64,000 nt of DNA from the NCBI GenBank assembly GCA_030280995.1, contig JASXTE010000014.1, positions 8,720,656 through 8,784,655 of the forward strand, read 5' to 3'. Both the position numbers and the translations under genes were made by a program. Every line of letters begins with the position of its first letter. The first letter of the stretch is position 1. Below the pieces are notes generated by a model. It saw only the letters and a list, made by a program, of their open reading frames with translations, searched no databases and was not told the DNA's origin. This document shows positions 33,839-44,051 of the stretch, one piece after another. The DNA comes from Hemileia vastatrix (Eukaryota; Basidiomycota; Pucciniomycetes; Pucciniales; Zaghouaniaceae).

Positions 33839-34402
33839 TCAAGGTTTCATCCTGCCTTCCAGATTTACCTGAAGGAACAGAGATGTCAGCCACAAGAAAA
33901 GGCACTTGAGAATCAATAGAGGGACGTACCAGGGTTTGCTGGGTATCACCATATTGGGCTTCTTTCTTCTTTTGCCTCCTTGATAAGGGTGGGGAGGAGT
34001 GGGGTTGGCCTGGGTGGGCCTTGATAAACCTACCTGAGGTAACTGATGCTGGTTTTGAGCCAAGTAGTCCCACTGAGTGTTGAGAAAGTCCCACTTCCAC
34101 TTGGACACTTTCACCATCTCTTGGGATTGGGGAGCCAATTGTTGTTGATCCCTGGGAGGAAGAGGTTTCTTCTTCTCTTGGAGAAAAGTATCTGTTCTTC
34201 TCACCTTTTCTTCCAAGGCATCTACCCTTACCTTTAGTCTCAAGCTGTCTGTCCTTAACTCCTTTATGTGGGTAGACAGATTCTTTACCTGCTGAGACAA
34301 CAGCATCTTTTTTATCCTGAAGCCTTTTGGAAGCTCTTCTGGTGGTTTTGTCATGGGCTTCTGATCCTGAGTATTGTCCACTAGGATTTCTACTTCTTCC
34401 AT
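33839..34402 (-). CDS. Overlapping +1-frame ORF inside gag of element B
   Basis: A 187-codon ATG frame starts 139 nt after the gag ATG and overlaps it in +1. It begins MEEVEILVD. Coiled-coil heptads follow (KKMLLSQQVKNLSTHIKELR, RVDALEEKVRR), then a Pro/Gln linker, VSKWKWDFLN, and a basic PHPYQGGKRRKK. The part conserved with A and C ends at Pro-Trp near 33930; the remaining tail is read through because the stop is missing. Between B and A the changes in the KWKWD codons are synonymous here (AAG/AAA, GAC/GAT) but alter gag (Val/Met). This suggests that this frame is the constrained one. No known domain is recognised. Confidence 0.6.
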   Translation of the reverse strand: MEEVEILVDNTQDQKPMTKPPEELPKGFRIKKMLLSQQVKNLSTHIKELRTDSLRLKVRVDALEEKVRRTDTFLQEKKKPLPPRDQQQLAPQSQEMVKVSKWKWDFLNTQWDYLAQNQHQLPQVGLSRPTQANPTPPHPYQGGKRRKKPNMVIPSKPWYVPLLILKCLFLWLTSLFLQVNLEGRMKP

Positions 34403-34729
34403 CTCTACATCCTGTTTGGGGCAAGGATTTATTAGTTTGAGAAATTCTTCTTGTTAAAGGAGATTTTACAGAAGTAGGCTCATCATAATCAATTAAGTCT
34501 AGTTCTTCTTCACGTGCAGCAAAACCACTTTGTTCAGTCATTTTAATATTCTAATGAAAAGAAGGAAAGAGACAAAATTAATTAGTCTTTATTTTTAATT
34601 TTTATTTAACAGAAATAAAATAAAAATAATAAATAAAATATTTTTAGGATAAAAATCAACTTAAATAAAATTAATTTAAAAAAAAAAATTAAAACCAGGA
34701 TTATAATATAATCAACTGTAGAAATAAAT

Positions 34730-35325
34730 TAGAATTTTTATTAATAATTTTTTATTTTCAGGATTTAAATCAACTAATTTATTACCAGGATTTATTGTCA
34801 ACTGAAGTAATCAAATATGAATCTTTATTAATTAAAAAAAAATTATTTTAACTGATTACTTAACTTCCAGGACTTAATGTCAACTGAAGTAATTAAATAT
34901 GAAGTTTTATTTTAAAATTTTATTACTGATCACTTAACTACCAGGACTTAATGTCAACTGAAGTAATTAAATATAAGTTTTATTAATTAAAAAGATTTAT
35001 TGGATTACCAGGACTCAAAGTCAACTGAAGTAATTAAATGTGAATTATTTATTAATAAAAAAAATATTATTGTCAGGACAATTTGTCAACTGGAACAATT
35101 AAAATTTAAATTAATCAGGACAAATGTCAACTGAAAAATTATAATAATTATTTTATTAATAAAAAATATTATTGTAAGGACAATTTGTCAACTGGAACAA
35201 TTAAAATTCAAATTAATCAGGACAATTATCAACTGAAAAATGATAATAATTAATATTAGAATATAATTATTTTATTACTTCTGGGGCTAAGAACAGTTAT
35301 TGCTCTATTATGGTCAACCAGGAAA
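34730..35325 (-). ncRNA. Hairpin array in the 5' leader of element B
   Basis: About nine copies of CAG-TT-GAY-loop-RTC-CTG (in element sense) recur every 40-75 bp. Each can pair CAG with CTG and GAC with GTC around a TT bulge. A longer hairpin at 35281-35321 pairs CTGG with CCAG around a loop of about 20 nt. The array lies between the 5' LTR and the gag ATG. It is an RNA-structure candidate, perhaps for packaging, dimerisation or translation; the function is inferred only. Confidence 0.55.
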
Positions 35326-35534
35326 AATAAAAAAAATATAATAATAAAATTAAATTCCAAATTACCAGACACCTCCCCCTGCAAAATCAGCAAATTAATG
35401 CCACTTACAGAGTGCTGAGTAAAATGAAATACGTAGCAAATGAAGAGTAAAGAGTAACCCACAAATAGTAATAACAATAATTACCACAATATATACAATG
35501 TTTAGTCAGTATATGAACGTAAGTTCTGGAGCGC

Positions 35535-35556
35535 GGTTTGATTCCCGTTTGCAGCA
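35535..35556 (+). other. tRNA 3'-end-like motif in leader of B
   Basis: GGTTTGATTCCCGTTTGCAGCA has the layout of a tRNA T loop, the second T-stem strand, a seven-base acceptor strand and a discriminator A. No matching 5' acceptor strand precedes it, so it is not a tRNA gene. F keeps it at 59788-59809 and G has it inverted at 51056-51075. Confidence 0.5.
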
Positions 35557-35695
35557 AAAACTTTTATCACGTGACGTATGACGTTCCTCGTTTTCTCGCC
35601 TTCTCTCGTCCTTTACAGGTACTTGTACGCCGATGGTCCCCTCTATTACGCCTCAAGCAATGTTGCCCCGTCGATATTTCGGAAAGGATCCCGAT

Positions 35696-36510
35696 TGTCA
35701 AGGTCCACTTTTGGTCTAGAAGCTTTGGTACGGAGTTTGTATGAAGAGTTTAAGGATTTATTGGACTCTCAATAATTTTGTACGTATTTCTCAATCAAAG
35801 ATGGTTTTTTACTCAATAATAAGAGGTAGATTTAAAATATTTATATAAGTTATAGATTAAAATTACGTTCTTGTAAATACTAAAGATATAAAATATAAGA
35901 AATAAGTGTTAACTTTGTAGTTGTAGTAATAAGTAAGTTGGTAAAAAGAATGAATAAAAGACAACAAAAAGAGAGGCCTTTTATAGGCAAAGGAGAGACA
36001 AAGCGTGGCAATCAAATTCTAAAAACAGTAGTATGAGAGAGAGAAAAGAATATTCCAGAAGGAGTATTTCAAATAATAAAGTTATTCTAAAAAGAAGGCG
36101 TCAAAAAGATGTATTTACAGAGTATGTCAGAAATACATCAATTTATTTAATATTTACTGTAGAAGTCAATTCTAAATAAGAAATTTGAATTTTTTGTATA
36201 TATTTAATATTATTTCAATATTAAAATCTTATTTTATCTTAATATCTATTTTTTAATATAAAAATTTTATTTTTTCCAACCTGTCAAATGAGCACGGTGT
36301 TAGAGAAAAATATAAGGGACAATTTTATATTTTTAATTTTTAATTATTTATTTAATTTTTTAATTTTATCATTCTGTAATTAGTTAATTTATTATAACTA
36401 ATTTTAATGTAACTAAATTATAATTAAATAATAATTAAAATGATAAGGTGCGGCTTCATCCAGTAAATAATTAATTTTTTCACTGGGTAAGTCTAGTAGC
36501 CTGGCTGAAA
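35696..36510 (-). repeat. 5' LTR of element B
   Basis: It is 815 bp with the same limits as 26486-27300. The right end reads GGCTGAAA instead of GGCTGACA, one substitution in the terminal CA. In sense, the adjacent internal sequence is ATCGGGATCCTTTCC, related to the post-LTR sequence of A, F and G. Confidence 0.95.
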
Positions 36511-37721
36511 GTCATATTGATTTCATCCATTTTCTGAAAAACTCTATTTAAGTGAACCATATGTTCATCAAAAGGTTTAGAAAAAACAATGATATCATCA
36601 ATATACACCATAAGCCATCCTTCAATTATTTCCTGATGGAAAGTCTTATCCATGACTTTTTGGAAAACTGAAGGTGTATTTTTAGGGCCAAATGGTTTTA
36701 TATCATACTTATATATTCCCATATGAGTAGCAATAAGCAAAAAATTTTGAGAATTTTTCTCAACTGGAACTTGATGATACTCTTTATTACCATCCAGACA
36801 ACTAATAAATTTTTCAACTTGCAAGGTATCATGTATTGAATTAATTCTGGGTAAAGGATAAATATCATCAACAGGATAAGTGTTTAATGCTCTGTAATCT
36901 CCACATAATCTAGCCTTATCCTTTTCATAAGAAATCAAGACTGGGGAGATGACAGAATATTTGAGGGTGACATCCACTTTCTCAATGATATTCATTTTCA
37001 ATAATGTGGCAATATTATATTCAATATCCTTTCTTTTTGTTGGAGAAGTGGGATATGGTTTTTTCTTAAGACTAGGAGGAATATCACTCAAGTTACAGGA
37101 TAAGGTAATTTTCATTTATTCCTAAACACTTCCTAAGACATTAGAACCATGAACAAAAGCCATAGGGAAGGAGGTAATTGAGACAATTATAGAATCCTTT
37201 TGTTCACTAGTTAACTGATCACCAAAAGAAGCAGTATTTATTTCACTTAATAAATCATCCATTTCAATTGTTGGTCTGCCTTTACACTGGATCAGTGAGT
37301 TACAAGACTTTATCAGATGCCCAGAAGGTTTTCTAGAGGATGAAATTTTGAATTTTCTTTTGCCATTCAATCCTAAGGTGAAGAAATTATTTGCTGGGTC
37401 CAATTTCACACCAAACATTGTTAAAATATCATTACCCATAATAAAACAATTGCTTAAATTATCATTTTTCATGACAACAAATTCACAAATAGCTCTGACA
37501 AAACCACCATTATATTTGAAGAATACAGAGGTTTTGTATTTTCCAATAGGACATAAGGTAAAACCATACCCTCTCCATTTTTCAGAGGTCATAGGTAAAA
37601 TTTTATTCAAATAATCCTTATCTACTGAAGCTAAGGCTCTTTCAGACACTACACTTCCTCCAGCACCAGAATCAAGAACTACATCAACATTTTTACCATT
37701 AATGATAACAGGTGCCTTCAA
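36511..37721 (-). pseudogene. Protease and reverse transcriptase of element C (broken)
   Basis: Protease with VVLDSGAGGSVVSE is in one open stretch (37721-37122). RT fingers and palm are in the next (37115-36511), with KKKPYPTSPTKR, motif A CLDGNKEYHQ and motif C YIDDIIVFSK. The two stretches are separated by one stop and have no detectable overlap. The end at 36511 continues at 26485 on the other side of element B. Confidence 0.85.
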
Positions 37722-37784
37722 AGGGGATATGGCTATAGAATTGTTAGTAATATCTTTAATTATTTCAGCATTTTCCGCTGAAGA

Positions 37785-40255
37785 TTAATCCAATACACAT
37801 TCTTCAGATATATTATCTAAATAATGGACATCCTGTTTAAATATTAAAACATCTTTAACAGATTCATTGTCATACGAGATATTACTTTCACAGTCACTAG
37901 AAGAATTATTGATATCAATTTCAGCCTCATCAGTGTCTTCATTTTGTTCAACAAGATGAATTTTCTTGTCAAAAACATGACCCTTTTTCCATGGTTTGTT
38001 ACATTTATAATAAGTATTTGTTGCATATTTTTTAGGTGCAACTGGGGCAGAGGGTTTACCAGATTTTTCTGGGGGCTTTGTAGAGGGTTTTTTTTTATCA
38101 TGATATGATTTTACAAGGTAATTCTTTGTTTCATATCTATGGTTGATTAGTACCTCATTACAGATATTATTGAAAGAAGAATTTTCCCTCACATGCTCAT
38201 TTCTAGCTACAATTAAAACTCTAAGAGAATTTGGTAATTTATACAAGATTTTATCTCTCCAAATATCATAATCCATCTTTGGATCAATTGCTCTCAAGAT
38301 TTTTGTTTATTTCATAAGAAAAACAATAGGTTTTTCAACAGAGGGGGATACTTATTTAGTATTCTCATAAAGTCTTTTCTAAGCCAACCTGAATTTTGAA
38401 CCACCAAACTGATTCTCAATCAAGGATTTCCAATCATTCCATTTATAATGGCTGTTATCCAATAGAACAGATTCATACCACATCAAGGCTACATTGGAAA
38501 ATAAAGAAATTAGCTTAGAAACAATTTCCTCATCAGGTATTTTATAAGATCTCTTTAAATTATCAATTCTTTGGATAAAGTGTTTCCAATCAGATGAAGA
38601 ATAACCATCAAAGGTAGGATACTGGTCCAATTTAAGCCAATTTTTCTGATTACTGGGATGGTCCATTCTTTGGTTTGAATTATTTATCATTAACAATTCC
38701 TGAAGTTTAGCCAGGTGTTCAGAAATTTCATTATTTACAGAAACAGCTGGTACATGACCATCACAAGATTTTTTGCTAGTAGCAAAAGATTTTACAGATT
38801 CATTGTCAGTTTTTTTAATGGCTGAAATATGGGGAAGAAAAGAGGAGCTCTTTTCAGGTTCTTTTCCCTTATTTTTATGCAGATTATGGGCAGCATTCTC
38901 ATTTATACCATAATTATTGATGGTTAAGGTTGAAAATTTTTCTGCAAGTCAGACACATAGTTTCTTATCCTTGGAATTTCAGACATCTGGTCATTTACTT
39001 TTGCAAAAAATTAAACATTTCTGTCCTCAGAAACTGTGTGTTTGTCACTTAGTGCATGGAAATCATTTTTTAGCTTTTTAAACTCATTTTGTAGAGATTT
39101 AATTTCACCTTTTAATGAATAATTTTCCTCAATAAGGGGTTTCAATTCACTCAAGGTTTTATGCAGATTGATATTCTTATCTGAGATAGATCTATGGTCA
39201 CTCCTTATTTGTTTTTGTTGGCTAAGGACAATATTCAAGTTTTCTTTGATTTTTAAATAAGCTGTATGTTGTAAAGAAGAACTTACTTTACAATGCAAGT
39301 GCAAATTATTTAATCTATCACTCTCATGTATTAACACATCTCTTAAATGTTTGTCTTTTACAACATTAAAATCAAGGGTATCTTTCAATATTTCTTAAGA
39401 AGTTTTCTGAATTAAAGTATAGACTTCAGGGGAAACAGAATCATTCTTAATTGCAAGAGAAGGATTAATTAAAGAAGTAGAAGTCAAATGTAAATGTTCA
39501 TCAAATGATAATTTTCTAATTACATCATTGGGGCTACTCATTAAAGGAAGTTGTCATTTTAAGGGTTTAACTGTTCTTTCACCAGGATCCACAATATTAC
39601 CTGAAGAAAAATTTTTATTATACATACCAACATGTTTATCAAACAAATTACTCACCATGGCAAGGGAGGAAACTTCCCTTGTGCCTTCTTTCTTCTGCCT
39701 CCCTGATAAGGATGGGGCTGAGGAGATGGATGGTAGGTTGGTGTCCTGGATGGGCCAGGGTGTTGAGCTGTTGGTAATGGCTCATTAAGTAATCCCATTT
39801 CCACTGCTCTACCTGCAGAGTGCTTTGATTTTGCGTGAAGGAGCTGGGTACTTGATTGGGCTGAGGTTGAGGCTGAGGCTGGGATGCTGGGAAATGAGGA
39901 GTTTGAGCCTGTTTGGGATTTAATAATTCCTGCATCTGCTTCCATAGTGTGTCTACTCTTGCCTTGTACTTCATACTTTCTGCTCTCAGTTCTTTGATTT
40001 GACTAGACAGGTTATTTACTTGTTGAGTCAGTGGTATCTTTTTTATTTTTATACCTTTGAGTTGATTTTCCTGATTTATTAGAGGTTTTACTTCTTTCAG
40101 AGGTGTTTGGTGAGGGGGGTTTTCCACTTCTCCTGCCATTTCCACGTCCTGAAGGTTTTTTTTTCAGCTGAATAATTTTTCTAAGTTAATTTAGAAGAAC
40201 CTACAGATTCAGTGTCACCATCCACTTCAATCTCATCCACATGTAAGTTATCCAT
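37785..40255 (-). pseudogene. gag: Gag of element C (decayed)
   Basis: Pieces in order from the likely ATG at 40255 (MDNLHVDEIEVDGD, soon stopped): a coiled-coil part (39388-39011), the gag core (38696-38379; WLKLDQYPTFDGYSSSDWKHF), and the C-terminal core plus zinc knuckle (38297-37785). The knuckle reads YYKCNKPWKKGHVF: its first and last Cys are replaced by Tyr and Phe, so it could not bind zinc. Several frame changes show long decay. Confidence 0.8.
39648..40145 (-). pseudogene. Overlapping ORF of element C (frame-shifted near its end)
   Basis: A 165-codon ATG frame carries the same features as in A and B: IKKIPLTQQVNNLSSQIKELR coiled coil, Pro/Gln linker, and VEQWKWDYL. Shortly after, a frameshift moves the expected basic end (PHPYQGGRRKKAQ...PLPW) into the frame of 39652-39945. 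The gag frame has a stop over VEQWKWD while this frame stays open. Confidence 0.5.
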
Positions 40256-40543
40256 GCTGATATCCAAACTACTAGAAATTTAAACTGTGAAAAAAGAATC
40301 AAAATTATTTTAATGATTTAAATTGTTAATTTCAAAATAAAATATAAATTATTGAATTTTAATCAAAACAAAAAAAAATTAAATTTTTATCAAAAATCAA
40401 TTAATTAAACAAAAAATGTAATACAAATAAATGTAATTACAATTATTTTTATTAAGAAATAACAATAATTAAAATTGGACCAACCAACAAAGGTTTATAA
40501 GTCAACCAAAATAATTAATACCAAAATTAATATATTGGCATTA

Positions 40544-40673
40544 TTGGGACTAAGTACTGAGTACTAATATGGTCAACCAATAAACAAAAAATAATAATAA
40601 AATTAATTTAATAATTTATTAAAAATTAATTGTCTTCTAGGACTAAGATTTTTACTCTATTATGGTCAACTAG
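40544..40673 (-). ncRNA. Two long leader hairpins of element C
   Basis: In element sense, 40544-40580 can pair TTGG-TT-GAC with GTC-CCAA, and 40637-40673 can pair CTAG-TT-GAC with GTC-CTAG. F has CTGG-TT-GAC with GTC-CCAG at 59533-59573. The outer stem changes on both sides, so pairing is maintained. Confidence 0.55.
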
Positions 40674-40974
40674 GAAAAAAATATAAAAAATAATGAACAC
40701 TTACACTCAGTGAATCAGCAATTAATCCACAAACACTGTTATTGCGGTAAAATAATAATAATATGAGTGAGAGGTGCAAAGGTTAACTTACTATAGTGAT
40801 CGTAAAATCACTTCAAAATAATAAATGATTTAATTTAATATAAACCTTAATGATTGAACCCAAGCTCAAAACACGGTCGCGGCAAAAATTTTAATTTTTG
40901 GTTGGGTGGTCCATGCGCTATGTCGTTTGTTGCAAGTATCATAGTTGTTGTCGTCGTTTGGAAAGGTGCCCTAT

Positions 40975-43055
40975 TATCAGCCGGATGTCTAGAAGAGGAA
41001 GAGGAAAAGGGAAAGAATGGAGAGGAGGAGGAGAAGGTAGGGGCAGAAATAAAGTAGTAAAAAAAGTTTTAATTATTCTAAGAGAAAAGGCAACAAGGAC
41101 TCCTTGGGACTTGACACAATACTGAGGGTTATTAAATTATAAAATATATATTTTAAATAAGAGTTAATTCAATGTGTGGTAAGCACTGTTAATATTAATA
41201 AACCTATTGCAACCTTTAGTCATGTATATAAAATTTAAATTAGATTGATAATACTAATAAAAATAATAATAAATGTATTATATTAAAAATATATTCAAGT
41301 TTGAGTGTATAATAAATGATGGGCTAAAGGGTATTACACAAGGCCATTTTATAGACCAGGGGACCTCTGAAACGCCACAAATCAGTATATACAAAATAGT
41401 TATAAGCTAAAACAAGAATATTAAAGAATAGAAATGAAACATAGATATTAAGAGAAAAACATGAAACAATTAACTAAACCCATGAATAAGTAACTAATTT
41501 TCGCACCATAAGTTCCCAAACCAGTTAATTAAAATAGTGAGTAACTAAGTAAGCCTGAAACATAAGAACTGTGAGAAAAAGAATCCAAAACAGACATTAC
41601 AGTAGGATGTAAAGGGTTTAATTAAAATAATTAGAATTATTTTCACGCAAAAATCCATGTAATCAATTCAATCCAGTATAAAGCAATTTTAATTAATTGT
41701 TTTAACTATGTAATTAATTCAATAACTAGTTTAAATGAAACATATAATTAATTTAATAATATTTCTAATTTAAAGTGAGAATTTTAATACCATATTATTA
41801 AATAAGTGTTATAATTTATTTAATAATTTTACTTACACAATGAAGGGTCAAAAAAGCGCCCAATATTGTTGTTTAATAATGTATGAAAAAGGTTTATTTA
41901 ATATATAAATTTAGTTAATTAATTTAATTACATTATAAGTCTATTTTACACTTATAGTTATAATATATGTTTATAATTAATTAATTATAAATTTGTATAT
42001 ATTAAATACATAAAAAATGCGCCATAATTTATAGAATATATATCATGGTTAATTTAAATGTATAAATAATTTATATAATAATAAAATTAATATAATATTT
42101 GTATATATTTAATAAAATAATTATATCATTTCATTATGCAATATAAGATTAATTTATATACATAATAAGCAAATTTTTACGCCCTTTTTTAGTTACAGTA
42201 AATTGACATAAAATTTACTGGGCTTGTCAGCCAGGCTACTAGACTTATCCAGTAAAATAATTAATTATCTTACTGAGATAAAGCCACACCTTTTAATCCT
42301 TATTAATAATTAATTATTTACAAACTACTTATGTATTACTTACAACTAACTAGCTAAGTACAATAAGTAATGTAAATAATTAATTAGAAATAAGTTACTG
42401 TCACATACATTTTTACTCCCAAACACCGTGCTCAATAATACAGATGAGAGGGAATAAAATTAGTATTAAAAAAATATAAAAATATAAAAAGAAGCAAACT
42501 TTTTGAATTCCTTTATTTAGATTTTGTTGAATAAATATTTTAAATCAAATGTTCTTGCACTAAATGTGACGGACCAAGCGATTCAGATTTTTATTTCAAA
42601 TAAAATAATACTTTCTACTTACGCACTACTTAGTATAACTCTTATTATTTCACATACACTCCTTATTTAGCTTCTTCTTTCTCACACCCTTGTATTAGGT
42701 GGTGTTAACTCCGTATTTTATTTCTCACTCCTTTGCCTATAAAAGGCCCTCTCTTTTGTACTTTTCAAGACATTCCATTACTTACTTATTTTATTAAATC
42801 AATTACTACCATTCAAATATTTATTACTATTTATTATTGTTTTAGTACTTACAACAACGTAATTCTAATTCATTAATTATAATAATAATTAAAAATTTTA
42901 CCCCTTAACATTTGAGTAATAAATCTTTAAGATAGAAAATACGTACCTGAGTTTGAAAACCCTAAAAATCGTTGTTATTGCCATTGGACCTCTTCATAAA
43001 ATCTTCTAGACTTGAAAGAGACCTTGACAGGGCTCCTGGTATAGCCTGGCTGACA
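40975..43055 (-). repeat. 5' LTR of element C, interrupted by a solo LTR
   Basis: The LTR is 40975-42224 plus 43035-43055, 1,271 bp in all, equal to its 3' partner. The right end reads GGTATAGCCTGGCTGACA. The left terminus TATCAGCC is probably TGTCAGCC with one G-to-A change. AAAAT follows as the target duplication. Confidence 0.92.
42225..43029 (+). repeat. Solo LTR of the B/F family in the 5' LTR of C, TSD GGGCT
   Basis: An 805-bp copy runs from TGTCAGCCAGGCTACTAG to GAGACCTTGACA. It is in the opposite orientation to B, with GGGCT at 42220-42224 and 43030-43034. The surrounding C LTR is collinear with 15640-15667 once it is removed. Confidence 0.93.
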
Positions 43056-43300
43056 AAAATCATCAATGGAAGAAAAAGGGGTTTGCGAAAAACTAAACCT
43101 GTTTTTTTTCTTTGACTGTTGAAATTCAGAGTAGTTGATGGTCTTTGCTTTTTTTTGGAGGTAAAATTTTCCTCTGTATCATCAATGCTAGCTTCAGACT
43201 CATTTGATTGTGTCTCCTGGGTTTTTTCTTTTGCCTTTTTAGAAATAAGAAAAAGAGATCTAAATAAAAAAATAAAACAACTGGGTAAGAAAAAACTGTT

Positions 43301-43640
43301 TTAAAAACTTTTTGTATTAACTAAAAAGGAAGCAGCATGAGCCATGATGTGAGAGAGGGACAATACAACACAAGTTGAGAATGCTGGTTTATGTTTCATG
43401 GCTTTTTTAAATAATTGAAGACTATCCTCATGGTGAGAAGGATGGAAAATTAATGTATGTTTCAAAGTGTATTTCATGTTAAGGTGGCACAAAGTGCAGA
43501 ATGTTTAGTCCACATGCTTGAAACAAAGGAGGTAATTCTTCAGAGGCAAGTGACCAGTGCAACATTGCAAGAAAGCTGTAGTGTGAGCTCTATGGAGGGA
43601 TGAGAGCTGCTTAAACTAGGTGAAGGGGTAAATTTTTCTG
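43301..43640 (-). pseudogene. LINE (non-LTR retrotransposon) ORF2 3' fragment
   Basis: The minus strand reads LHRAHTTAFLQCCTGHLPLK, then NYLLCFKHVD, a TAA, and TFCTLCHLNMKYTLKHTLIFH. The order (TGH, short helix, CxxC, TLKH) is typical of the C-terminal end of fungal and animal LINE polyproteins after RNase H. It has one internal stop, and nothing upstream could be followed further than about 300 bp. Confidence 0.55.
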
Positions 43641-43803
43641 CATAGCTTTCTGAAGATGTCTGCACTGGGAGGGAAAAGAAGGGTGGTATGTAAGCAAATT
43701 TTCAGGTGTGATTTAAGCGAAGATATGGAGTGGGGAGGAGGAACACAGACAAATAGATTGAATTACTCATATTTTTTTTGATCTGTCCCCACCTCCCACC
43801 AGA

Positions 43804-44022
43804 GGCAAAACTGTGTCACATTTGTGTTTTGGGTGTCAATGTCCTGCAACAAAAAGTGACAGGATGTGAGATCCCATGTCCCATTTTATTGCAAGACATC
43901 AAGTCATGCAATAAAACATGACACATGATATTTCCCCATGTCACACTATATTGTGAAACTTCATGTCATGTTTTGTGTGTAGGACATTAACACCTGAAAT
44001 GCAAATGTGACACAGTTTTGCC
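43804..44022. mobile_element. MITE, twin copy 1 (219 bp)
   Basis: The ends are perfect inverted repeats of about 20 bp, starting GGCAAAACTGTGTCAC and finishing GTGACACAGTTTTGCC. The interior is itself partly palindromic (TGTCATGTTTT / AAAACATGACA). No coding capacity. No convincing target duplication was found. Confidence 0.88.
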
Positions 44023-44051
44023 CATGAGATCTGAAATAATTACGGCATGCA

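Larger units (their letters stand above)
27334..34541 (-). pseudogene. gag-pol: Gag-Pol polyprotein of element B (one frame, nearly intact)
   Basis: The frame runs from the ATG at 34541 (MTEQSGFAA) to the stop near 27334. After removal of the 1,181-bp solo LTR plus duplication, phase is kept throughout. Two nonsense codons break it: TGA for Cys in FINTCNEI (about 31324) and TAA for Tyr in IRRYCAFG (28084). Domains in order: acidic/coiled-coil Gag, gag core (WPKLDQYPTFDGDSSSDWQQF), zinc knuckle (CFKCNKPWQKGHVC), protease (VLDSGAGGSVVS), RT (motif A CLDGNKGYHQ, motif C YIDDIIIFSK), RNase H (LYTDASFIGLG, VTDCSAVKSLL, NVDMLSRLP), integrase (HHCC; NMDFVTG, YSDRDPKF, AERMIQT), a GPF-type C-terminus, and a chromodomain. 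All catalytic residues that I can locate are kept. Fused gag-pol without a frameshift recalls Tf1/sushi-type elements. Confidence 0.88.
26486..36510 (-). mobile_element. Complete Ty3/gypsy retrotransposon B nested in C (TSD GTCAT)
   Basis: This 10-kb element is bounded by 815-bp LTRs (26486-27300 and 35696-36510), with GTCAT at 26481-26485 and 36511-36515. The C sequence rejoins exactly across it. Gag and pol form a single frame of about 2,008 codons once the solo LTR at 32254-33429 is removed. I count about a dozen differences between its LTRs by eye, so it is young relative to C. Confidence 0.95.
14397..43055 (-). mobile_element. Ty3/gypsy retrotransposon C, opened by nested elements D and B (TSD AAAAT)
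   Basis: Two matching LTRs of 1,271 bp each (14397-15667, and 40975-43055 after removing a nested solo LTR) bound the element. AAAAT occurs at 14392-14396 and at 43056-43060. Its own internal sequence is 15668-16182, 24614-26485 and 36511-40974. These pieces join exactly at the target duplications of D and B. Gene order on the minus strand is gag, protease, RT, RNase H, integrase, chromodomain. The protein frames carry many stops, consistent with C being the oldest of the three. Confidence 0.93.

Noticed and set aside
35480..35570. A tRNA gene around the T-arm-like motif (also at 59740-59815)
   Set aside because: Only the 3' half is tRNA-like. No upstream strand pairs with the acceptor end, and no proper D arm and anticodon arm could be folded.
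43038..43055. A separate small LTR fragment ending GGCTGACA
   Set aside because: It is the end of the C 5' LTR, separated from the rest by the solo LTR at 42225-43029.
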